NCBI GenBank assembly: GCA_030037055.1
Contig: JASHRZ010000164.1
Coordinates: 1-16,951 of the forward strand
Length of the DNA: 16,951 nucleotides
Direction: 5' to 3'
Origin: Alphaproteobacteria bacterium
Lineage (GTDB): Bacteria; Pseudomonadota; Alphaproteobacteria; ATCC43930; CGMCC-115725
Part shown: positions 6,842-14,681 of the stretch, in pieces
Layout: each line of letters begins with the position of its first letter
How positions within the stretch are numbered: position 1 is the stretch's first letter
The notes under the pieces: generated by a model
Database searches by the model: none
Seen by the model: the letters and a program-made list of their open reading frames with translations, nothing else
What the model was told of the DNA's origin: nothing
Made by a program: the position numbers and the translations under genes

Positions 6842-7999
6842 TTAAGCCTCCTTTGCCATCGCCTCGGCCTCCTCGGCCATCGGCTTGTAGGCGGGCTGGA
6901 ACCATTTCTGCGCGATCAGCGTCGGCACGATGGCGCTGCCGATCACCGCGGTCACCAGGATCGTGTATTGCTCCTGGCTGATGATGCGGTTCGTGAGGCC
7001 GAACAGCGCCGAGATGCTGCCGAAGGTGAGGCCGGTCGACATGAGCAGGGTGGTGTACATGCCCTCGCGCGGGACGAAGTTGAAGCGCCGGGTCAAAGGC
7101 AGGATGCCGACGAACTTCGTCGCCATCTTCATCGCCAGGAACATGCCGATGAGCCCCGCGCCGGTGATCACGGCGCGGAACTCCACCAGCGAGCCCGCCT
7201 TGAGGAAATAGAACGGCGTCAGCATGGTGAAGGCGACGACGCGCATCCGGTGCGGCAGCTCGCGGTCCCTGAGGAAGGCGGGCGCCAGCGCCATGCCGAC
7301 GAGATAGGCCGGCAGCACCGCCTCGCTGCGGGCGATGCCGGCGAGGCCGCCCAGGAAGAACAGCACCAGGGCCACGAATTTGGTCTGCGGCTCGCTGACG
7401 CGCTGGCCGACCTTGCGGAAGAACCACGGGGCAAATTTCGGCAGGAGCCACAGCGACACCCCGGTCGCCGCGGCGAAGAGCGCGAGCCAGAGGTTGTAAT
7501 TGGCGAAGACCAGGCCGAGGGCGAGCACCGTGCCGAGATCGTTCACGAAGCAGGCGGCGAGGATGATCTTGCCCAGCTCGGTCCGGTTGTAGCCGGTCTC
7601 GATCATCACCGCGTAGACGACGGCGACCGAGGTGGTCGACAGCGAGATGCCCGCGATCTGCGCCTGCGGCCAGGGCCAAGCCAGCGCGTAGCGGGCGAAG
7701 AGCAGCACGCCGAGATAGGGCGCGAGAAAGCCGACGATCCCGATGCTCATGCTCGACCGAAAATGCCGGCGCACCACTTGCGGGTCGATCTCGGTGCCGG
7801 CGAGGAAGGTCAGCAGGATCGCGCCGAAGCCCGCGAGGTAATTGACCCAGGGCGCGAGCGGCAGCCCGAACAGATTGCCGCCGACCGCGCCGACGATGAT
7901 CTCCGTGAGCGCCACCGACATCGCCGCCCAGATCGACAGCAGCGACGCCGCAAGCGCGAGCGCGATCCACAGCGCCGAAGCAAGCCAGACATTGTCCAC
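6842..7999 (-). CDS. Cation:proton antiporter (monovalent CPA family), fluoride-riboswitch controlled
   Basis: A 385-residue polytopic membrane protein with about a dozen hydrophobic segments and the Na+/H+ exchanger fold. Recognisable parts are GLPLAPWVNYLAGFGAILLTFLAGTEID in the N-terminal half, STTSVAVVY (unwound-helix region, about 121-129) and CFVNDLG with the ion-site pair Asn153-Asp154. I chose the GTG at 7999 because GGAGGG lies directly upstream. The open frame continues to 8248, but that extension would translate the riboswitch and terminator and looks non-protein. The leader carries a fluoride aptamer followed by a terminator. Known fluoride regulons include antiporter genes of this type alongside crcB and eriC. 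The likely job is ion/proton exchange that relieves fluoride or acid stress. The transported ion cannot be read from sequence. The Asn-Asp pair is typical of electroneutral exchangers. Confidence 0.9.
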   Translation of the reverse strand: MDNVWLASALWIALALAASLLSIWAAMSVALTEIIVGAVGGNLFGLPLAPWVNYLAGFGAILLTFLAGTEIDPQVVRRHFRSSMSIGIVGFLAPYLGVLLFARYALAWPWPQAQIAGISLSTTSVAVVYAVMIETGYNRTELGKIILAACFVNDLGTVLALGLVFANYNLWLALFAAATGVSLWLLPKFAPWFFRKVGQRVSEPQTKFVALVLFFLGGLAGIARSEAVLPAYLVGMALAPAFLRDRELPHRMRVVAFTMLTPFYFLKAGSLVEFRAVITGAGLIGMFLAMKMATKFVGILPLTRRFNFVPREGMYTTLLMSTGLTFGSISALFGLTNRIISQEQYTILVTAVIGSAIVPTLIAQKWFQPAYKPMAEEAEAMAKEA

Positions 8000-8061
8000 C
8001 GATCCCTCCTTCTTCCCGGCCGCGCCGGGGTGGATTCCCGGAACGCGCGAAGGCGGCAACG

Positions 8062-8083
8062 AAAAACCCGCCTCGCGGCGGGC
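8062..8083 (-). terminator. Intrinsic terminator in the antiporter leader (riboswitch expression platform)
   Basis: On the minus strand, CCCGCC-GCGA-GGCGGG (8082-8067) is followed directly by TTTTT (8066-8062). This is a strong rho-independent terminator. It lies about 36 bases downstream of the fluoride aptamer and 63 bases before the antiporter GTG, so it would stop transcription of the operon unless an antiterminated state forms. That is the usual layout of a transcriptional fluoride switch. Confidence 0.85.
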
Positions 8084-8118
8084 TTGATCTGCCGATGCCC
8101 CGCCGCATCGCTTCGCGC

Positions 8119-8178
8119 GGCAGGAGTCATCAGCCCTCTCGGGCGGTTTCGGGGGAACCCCATCCCCACGAGGGCGCA
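8119..8178 (-). promoter_or_regulatory. Fluoride riboswitch (crcB motif)
   Basis: Reading the minus strand from about 8178 to 8119, the conserved crcB-motif blocks appear in order: GGGGATGGGGTTCCCCC (P1 arms around the ATGGGGTT loop, 8167-8151), AACCGCCC (8148-8141), a GAGA loop, and GGGCTGATGACTCCTGCC (8136-8119). GCCC/GGGC forms the second stem. The loop GGGGTT can pair with GACTCC to form the pseudoknot that builds the fluoride/Mg2+ pocket. The motif is followed by an intrinsic terminator (8062-8083) and then the antiporter and usp genes. Fluoride binding is expected to prevent termination and turn the operon on. Identification is by eye against the known consensus. The 5' end is approximate. 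Confidence 0.9.
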
Positions 8179-8229
8179 CCATAGTCTCAAAACCCGTCGC
8201 GATCAAGCGCGCGCGAGGGAGGCCTCGGG

Positions 8230-8628
8230 ATGACGCGGGTGGTAGCATGCCCGATGCTGCGGGAGATCATCATGGCCAATCTGAACAGCCGCGGTTTTCT
8301 CGATCGCTGGCAGATCGTTCACCTTGCGACGCTTCCCAGCGCCGATTGCGGACATTGGCAGGTTGACGGCGTCGATTGGCGCCGCCAGCGCCATGCCTTC
8401 GCCGGCGGCGGCTATTCCTTCGCCGTCGAGATCCACCACCTCACCTGCGTCCGTGCCGGCAGGTCCTCCTGGTCTCTGATGGTCGTGGTCGAACATTGGT
8501 GGGGCGCCGACAAGGAAGTGCTGAAGATGTCGAGCTGGACCCGTCGTCTCTCGGGAAGCAGCGCCGCGATCTTCGCCTGGGTCAAAGACCACGAGGCGGT
8601 GCGCCGGGCCATGGGCCGGCCCTCTTGA
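8230..8628 (+). CDS. Small hypothetical protein, Trp/His-rich, function unknown
   Basis: A 132-residue protein I do not recognise. It has coding-like codon use and normal composition, with no signal peptide or membrane segment. It is rich in Trp and His (HLATLPSADCGHWQVDGVDW, then YSFAVEIHHLTC, VVVEHWWG and AIFAWVKDHEAVRR). The ATG at 8230 has GGGAGG 8 bases upstream. A second in-frame ATG at 8272 (MANLNSRGFLDRW) also has a ribosome site (GGGAGA) and gives 118 residues. The more protein-like sequence begins there, so 8272 may be the true start. It diverges from the fluoride-controlled antiporter operon, and the two promoters must overlap around 8180-8270. No function is proposed. The opposite strand is also open here but reads as low-complexity sequence. 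Confidence 0.6.
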   Translation: MTRVVACPMLREIIMANLNSRGFLDRWQIVHLATLPSADCGHWQVDGVDWRRQRHAFAGGGYSFAVEIHHLTCVRAGRSSWSLMVVVEHWWGADKEVLKMSSWTRRLSGSSAAIFAWVKDHEAVRRAMGRPS

Positions 8629-8714
8629 CGCAGACGCAGCCCCCGCCAGGTGAGGGCATTCCGGCGCCGATCGGCGACCCCGAAGCGACCCGATCTCCAC
8701 AAACGTCGCGACCG

Positions 8715-8800
8715 AACCCGTGCCCGTGGCGAGTGGACCGATGAAGGCCGCCGTAAAGCCGGGGATAGAATGGACGGCGAGCGTGGCGGCGCGCTCTCCC
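8715..8800 (-). pseudogene. Relic of an MFS transporter C-terminal segment
   Basis: The minus strand encodes ERAATLAVHSIPGFTAAFIG and then PLATG. This matches, nearly residue for residue, the stretch RGATLAVHSILGFGSGFLG-PLAVG of the MFS gene at 13412-14677 (DNA 13526-13600). The DNA is also clearly similar over about 75 bases. There is no start, and the reading frame turns into non-MFS sequence on both sides, so this is a fragment and not a gene. It lies directly after the aliA stop, suggesting that a second MFS gene once followed aliA or that a rearrangement left a piece behind. Confidence 0.6.
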
Positions 8801-8804
8801 CAGC

Positions 8805-10445
<1,641 letters not shown>

Positions 10446-10488
10446 GAGCTTCCTCTCTGACGTGGCGGGCGTCTTTTGCGCCCTCGCG

Positions 10489-11643
10489 TTATTCCTGCCG
10501 TGCCGGCGCCTTCAGCCTTTCGCGCGCGATGATCAGCTTCATGATCTGAGCCGTGCCATCGCCGATCTCGAGCCCCATGACGTCGCGCAGCCGCTGCTGG
10601 TGCGGCAGGTCCATCGACCAGCCGTAATGGCCATGGGTGAGCAGGCATTGATGGATGGCGTCGACCGCGGTCTTGGGCGCGAGCCATTTGCACATGGCGG
10701 CCTCGGCGGTGTGCGGCCGGCCGGCATCCCTGAGCTGGAGCGTATGATAGCAGAGCCGACGCGCCGCGGCGACCAGGGTCTCCGCCTCCGCTAGCGGGAA
10801 GGTCACGCCCTGGTGGCGCGCCAAGGCGCCGCCGAAGGCGTGACGCTGTTGGATATAGGCCCAGCTCTCGTCGAGCGACGCCTGGGCGGAGCCGAGCACT
10901 TGCAGCCCGATCAGGGGGCGGCTGAAATCGAAGCCCTGCATCACCTGGACGAAGCCCGCCCCTTCGGCCGCCAGGCGGTTCGCCGCGGGCACCGCCGTAT
11001 CGTCGAAGAAGATCGAGCCGCGTCCGATGGCCTTGCTGCCGAGATCGGTGTAGCGCGACAGGGCGATGCCGGGGGTATCGGAGGGCACGAGGAACGCGCT
11101 GACCCCGCGCGCGCCGTCCTCGGGCCGGCCGGTGCGCGCGAAGACGATGAAGGCGTCGGCCTGGTCCGCCATGCTGATCGAGGATTTCTCGCCCTTCAGC
11201 AGATAGCGGTCGCCGTCGCGCCTTGCCGACAGCGCGAGATGGGCCGCGTCCGATCCGCCGCGCGGCTCGGTGAGTGCAAGCGCGATGACCGACTGGCCGG
11301 AGACGAGACGCGGCAGCCACCGCCGCGCGAGCTCGGGCGAGGCGTGCTCGGCGATGATCTTGCCGGTCAGCGATCCCAGGAGCTGGATATAGGCGACGTT
11401 GACATCGGCATAGCCGACCGCCTCGATAATGAGGCCGCTGGTCACGCCAGGCTGCCCGAGCCCGCCATAGGCCTCCGGCAGCTCCGGCGCGATCAGGCCG
11501 AGGCCGCCGATCTCGCGGATGAGCGCGGGATCGATGCGCTGCTCCTGCTCCCGCTTCTGATACTGCGGCGCGATCCTGTCGCGCGCGAAGCGGCGCGCCG
11601 TCTCGACGAAAGCGTGCTGCTCCTCGCTCAGCGAGGCAGGCAT
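10489..11643 (-). CDS. aliB: Acyl-CoA dehydrogenase, AliB-like (cyclohexanecarboxyl-CoA dehydrogenase)
   Basis: A 384-residue FAD-dependent acyl-CoA dehydrogenase. It has the N-terminal helical domain (LPEAYGGLG, residues 55-63), the FAD/substrate segment LALTEPRGGSD (about 127-137) and the C-terminal helical domain ending GTAQIMKLIIARERL. The ATG at 11643 follows AAAGGAG with good spacing. The expected reaction is oxidation of cyclohexanecarboxyl-CoA to cyclohex-1-ene-1-carboxyl-CoA, with electrons going to ETF. The context (badH, badI, aliA on the same strand, gaps of 64 and 43 bases) supports this. Odd point: the motif that in most family members reads YEGT, with the catalytic Glu, is GDGT here, so Asp362 occupies the base position in an ungapped alignment. 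Another alicyclic-CoA oxidation is possible. Confidence 0.82.
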   Translation of the reverse strand: MPASLSEEQHAFVETARRFARDRIAPQYQKREQEQRIDPALIREIGGLGLIAPELPEAYGGLGQPGVTSGLIIEAVGYADVNVAYIQLLGSLTGKIIAEHASPELARRWLPRLVSGQSVIALALTEPRGGSDAAHLALSARRDGDRYLLKGEKSSISMADQADAFIVFARTGRPEDGARGVSAFLVPSDTPGIALSRYTDLGSKAIGRGSIFFDDTAVPAANRLAAEGAGFVQVMQGFDFSRPLIGLQVLGSAQASLDESWAYIQQRHAFGGALARHQGVTFPLAEAETLVAAARRLCYHTLQLRDAGRPHTAEAAMCKWLAPKTAVDAIHQCLLTHGHYGWSMDLPHQQRLRDVMGLEIGDGTAQIMKLIIARERLKAPARQE

Positions 11644-11707
11644 GCCGCCGCTCCTTTCGACCGCCACGGGAGCAGCCGACCCGCTCCGACCCTGGCGCGT
11701 TTTCCGG

Positions 11708-12493
11708 TCATTTGGCGTATTTGCGGAAATCGGGCTTGCGCTTCTCCGTCAAGGCGCGCACGCCCTCGCGCGATTCCTCGCTGTCATAATAAAGCTTCAG
11801 CGTCTGCATGCCCATCGCGCCGATGCCGCGGATGTTGTCGCTGTCGGCGTTGAACGAGCGCTTGGCGATAGCGATCGCCGTCGGGCTGCGCTCCAGGATC
11901 TCGGCGCACCAGCGCGACACCTCGGCATCGAGCTGGTCATGCGGCACGACGAGGTTGACGAGGCCCATCGCCATCGCCTCGGCCGCGCTGTAGCGCCGGC
12001 ACAGGTACCAGATCTCGCGCGCCTTCTTCTCGCCGACGATGCGCGCGAGATAGGCGGTGCCGAAGCCCGGATCGACCGAGCCCATCTTCGGCCCGACCTG
12101 GCCGAACACCGCCTTTTCCGACGCGATCGTCAGGTCGCATAAGGCCGCGAGCACGTTGCCGCCGCCAATGGCGTAGCCCTGCACCCGCGCGATGACCGGC
12201 TTCGGCACGTCGCGGATGAGGGATTGAACCTCCTCGATCGGCAGTCCGATCAGGCCTCGGCCGTCATATTGGCCGTCATGCGCGCTCTGGTCGCCGCCCG
12301 TGCAGAAGGCCCGGTCGCCGGCGCCGCCGAGCACGATCACGCCGATGGACTTGTCCCAGCCCGCGCGGTTGAAGGCGTGGATCAGCTCGTCGCAGGTCCT
12401 GGCGCGGAAAGCGTTCATCACCTTGGGCCGGTTGATCGTGATCCGGGCCACGCCGTCGGCCGCATCGTAGAGAATGTCTTCATAGGTGGTCAT
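11708..12493 (-). CDS. badI: 2-ketocyclohexanecarboxyl-CoA hydrolase BadI
   Basis: A 261-residue crotonase-superfamily enzyme that opens the ring of 2-ketocyclohexane-1-carboxyl-CoA by hydrolysis, giving pimeloyl-CoA. It resembles Rhodopseudomonas BadI along its whole length as I recall that sequence: INRPKVMNAFR, AGDRAFCTGGDQSAHDG (58-74), KPVIARVQGYAIGGGNVLA, FGQVGPKMGSVDPGFGTA (130-147) and the tail ESREGVRALTEKRKPDFRKY. GGDQ, GPKxGS and the C-terminal KRKPDF block are shared with MenB, which runs the reverse-type Claisen chemistry. The ATG overlaps the badH stop (ATGA), with GGAGGA upstream, so the two are translationally coupled. Confidence 0.93.
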   Translation of the reverse strand: MTTYEDILYDAADGVARITINRPKVMNAFRARTCDELIHAFNRAGWDKSIGVIVLGGAGDRAFCTGGDQSAHDGQYDGRGLIGLPIEEVQSLIRDVPKPVIARVQGYAIGGGNVLAALCDLTIASEKAVFGQVGPKMGSVDPGFGTAYLARIVGEKKAREIWYLCRRYSAAEAMAMGLVNLVVPHDQLDAEVSRWCAEILERSPTAIAIAKRSFNADSDNIRGIGAMGMQTLKLYYDSEESREGVRALTEKRKPDFRKYAK

Positions 12494-13266
12494 GGGGTCC
12501 TCCGCCTCAGCCGGCCATGGTCCAATCCGCCGGACACGCTCAGCACTTGTCCGGTAATGTAGGCCGCATCATCGCTCGCGAAAAAGCAGACGGCGCCGGG
12601 CAGGTCGGCGGGATTGCCGATCCGTCCCATCGGGATGGCGCGGCGGAAGGCCTCGTCGAGCTTCTCCGGATTGCCGGCGCCCTTGCGGTATTCCGCGTAG
12701 AGATCGGTGTCGGTCGGGCCGGGACAGACGACGTTGACGGTGATGCCGTGTCGGGAATGCTCGCGCGCCAGCGTCTTGGACAGGCCGAGCAGCCCGGCCT
12801 TGCACGCGGCGTAGACGGCCTCGCCGGAAGAGCCCACCTGCGCCGCGTCGGAGGCGATGTTGACCACCCGCCCGAATCGGCGGGCCACCATGCCGGGCAG
12901 CACGACGTGATGCAGGTTGAGCGCGCCCACGAGGTTGATCGCGATGAGCCGCTCCCAGTCCGAAGGCGCCGTCTTCAGGAAAGGGCGAAACACGTTCCAG
13001 CCGGCATTGTTGACGAGAACCTCCGCCGGTCCGAGCGCCGCCTCCGCCGCCCGGGCGACGCCGGCATAATCGGTGATGTCGCAGGTGAAGGGCTGCGCCA
13101 CGCCGCCCGCCGAGACGACGTCCGCGGCCGCGCTTGCGGCGGCTTTGCCGTCGATGTCGAGCACCGCGACCTTGGCGCCCTCCTCGCCGAGCCGCCGCGC
13201 GGTCGCGGAGCCGATGCCGCCGCTCCCGCCGGTGATGATGACGACCCATTCCCTCAGCCCGCGCAT
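12490..13266 (-). CDS. badH: 2-hydroxycyclohexanecarboxyl-CoA dehydrogenase BadH (SDR)
   Basis: A 258-residue short-chain dehydrogenase that oxidises 2-hydroxycyclohexane-1-carboxyl-CoA to the 2-keto compound with NAD+. It has the cofactor motif TGGSGGIG (12-19), NNAG (86-89), and the catalytic Ser139, Tyr152 and Lys156 (NIASDAA and YAACK). An acidic residue after the second strand (LDIDG) favours NAD over NADP. The sequence resembles Rhodopseudomonas BadH closely (NNAGW, ASDAAxVGSSGEAVYAACK, VNVVCPGPTDT, GQVLSVSGGL). The ATG at 13266 has a GGGAGG site. It appears to be the first gene of badH-badI-aliB-aliA. A promoter may lie in the 145 bases after the MFS gene. Confidence 0.92.
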   Translation of the reverse strand: MRGLREWVVIITGGSGGIGSATARRLGEEGAKVAVLDIDGKAAASAAADVVSAGGVAQPFTCDITDYAGVARAAEAALGPAEVLVNNAGWNVFRPFLKTAPSDWERLIAINLVGALNLHHVVLPGMVARRFGRVVNIASDAAQVGSSGEAVYAACKAGLLGLSKTLAREHSRHGITVNVVCPGPTDTDLYAEYRKGAGNPEKLDEAFRRAIPMGRIGNPADLPGAVCFFASDDAAYITGQVLSVSGGLDHGRLRRRTP

Positions 13267-13333
13267 CCCGCCCTCCCCGGTTTGTCGGCGTCCCGGGACG
13301 GCACCATAGCGGCCCGGCGCATTGCCTCAACAG

Positions 13334-13353
13334 GCTGCCGGCCGATCGGCAGC
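13334..13353. repeat. Inverted repeat between the MFS gene and badH
   Basis: A perfect 7-base inverted repeat (GCTGCCG / CGGCAGC) with a 6-base spacer lies between the MFS stop (13412) and the badH start (13266). It has no T-run on the minus strand, so it is a poor terminator. It could be an operator for a regulator of the bad/ali genes or a chance GC-rich palindrome. Confidence 0.25.
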
Positions 13354-13411
13354 GGATTGAGGGACGGGATCGCCGCGCCTAAGCGGCCGAAGCCCCGAAC
13401 GCGCCTTCCCG

Positions 13412-14677
13412 TCAAAGCCGCCGGATCGCCGCGAACGCCGCCGCCGAGCCCGCGCCCATGGTGAGGAAGGCGAGCACCCAGGCGAGCCGCGAGCCTTCAC
13501 CGCCGGCGAGGTCGAGTACGAGGCCGACGGCGAGCGGACCGAGAAAGCCCGAGCCGAAGCCCAGAATGGAATGGACGGCGAGTGTGGCGCCGCGCTGGCC
13601 CGGCGAGGCGGCCGCCACCGCACCGCCGGTGAGCGCCGCCGAATCGCCCATGACCACCATGTGATAGGCAAGAGAGAGCGCCGCGACGAGCGCCACCGGC
13701 GCGCCGGCACTGAGCCCGGTCGCGACCGCCATCGCCGCCGAGAGCAGCATGATGCGGCCGATGACGCGGCGCCGGTCGGAGCGGGTGGCGAGCTCGGCGC
13801 CGTAGATGCTGGCGGCGGTGCTGATGAGCACGATCGCAGTGGTGAGCCAGCTCGCTTTGGCGATATCGGCGCTATCGCCGGCAAACCGCGCCGCCTGGAC
13901 CAGGAAGGCGACGAGCCAGGAGCGCAGCGCAAAGAGCTCCCAGGTATGACCGCTATAGCCCAGGATGAAGCCCATGGCCGCGCCGTTGGCGAGCACCGGG
14001 CGGAAGTCGAGCGTGCTGCGGGACGCGGCCTCGCGCGCCAGCTCCTCGGCCCGTGCACGCCTTACCAGCAGCAGCACCAGGGCGAAGCCCAGCGCCGCGC
14101 CCGCCGCCGCCGCGGCAAAGGCGCCGCGCCAGCCGAGCCAGGCAGCCGCCTCGCCGGTGAACGCGAAGGAGAGGGCGGTGCCGAGGCTGAATCCCCCGGT
14201 ATAGAAGGCAATGTAGCGGCCCTGGCGCGGCCCGCTGACGCGGTCTGTGAGCAGCTTGAGGCCCGGCATGTAGCCGCCGGCGAGCCCCGCTCCGGCCAGC
14301 GCGCGCAGCGCCAGCGCCGACCAGAATCCTTCGGCGAAGAGCGCGTAGCCGAGCGAGGCGGCGCCAGCGATGACGAAGGAGAGGAGATAGATGCGGCGGG
14401 GATCTACGCGGTCGGTCGAGCCCACCAGCAGCGGCACCGCCGCGACGTAGCCCGCGAAGAAGATGCCGCTGATCCAGCCGGCCTCGGTGTTGTTGAGGCC
14501 CCACTCGCGCTGGAATTCCGGCAGCAGCGCCGAGAAGCTGGACGAGCCCAGCATGCCCAGCACCTCGGTGAGGCAGAGCAGCGCCACCAGCGCGCCAGGC
14601 GAAGCGGCAAGCGCCCCGCTCGCGGCCGCCGCGGCCGCCTGCGGGAGGGCGTTTCGGTCGGGAGTGTCCTGCGCCAC
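13412..14677 (-). CDS. Major facilitator superfamily transporter
   Basis: A 421-residue transporter with about twelve hydrophobic segments and the usual two six-helix halves. An MFS-type loop (GSTDRVDPRRIYLLSF) lies between helices 2 and 3, and GAGLAGGYMPGLKLLTDRVSGPRQGRYIAFYTGGFSLG spans helices 4-5. It resembles the cyanate permease/nitrate-like branch, but the substrate is not readable. I chose the GTG at 14677, which is 4 bases after the lpdA stop, although no strong ribosome site is seen. Translational coupling to lpdA is likely. It lies between the dehydrogenase-complex genes and badH, so uptake of an alicyclic or aromatic acid for the bad/ali enzymes is a reasonable guess and not shown. 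A short stretch of its C-terminal half recurs as a relic at 8715-8800. Confidence 0.82.
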   Translation of the reverse strand: MAQDTPDRNALPQAAAAAASGALAASPGALVALLCLTEVLGMLGSSSFSALLPEFQREWGLNNTEAGWISGIFFAGYVAAVPLLVGSTDRVDPRRIYLLSFVIAGAASLGYALFAEGFWSALALRALAGAGLAGGYMPGLKLLTDRVSGPRQGRYIAFYTGGFSLGTALSFAFTGEAAAWLGWRGAFAAAAAGAALGFALVLLLVRRARAEELAREAASRSTLDFRPVLANGAAMGFILGYSGHTWELFALRSWLVAFLVQAARFAGDSADIAKASWLTTAIVLISTAASIYGAELATRSDRRRVIGRIMLLSAAMAVATGLSAGAPVALVAALSLAYHMVVMGDSAALTGGAVAAASPGQRGATLAVHSILGFGSGFLGPLAVGLVLDLAGGEGSRLAWVLAFLTMGAGSAAAFAAIRRL

Positions 14678-14681
14678 TCTG

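Noticed and set aside
6503..8233. 576-codon plus-strand open frame opposite usp and the antiporter
   Set aside because: Its product is Arg/His/Glu/Asp-rich low-complexity sequence. Both minus-strand genes beneath it have clear family motifs.
8000..8248. Extension of the antiporter reading frame up to 8248
   Set aside because: It would translate the fluoride aptamer and the terminator. The peptide is Arg/Pro-rich and unlike an exchanger N-terminus, while the GTG at 7999 has a strong ribosome site.
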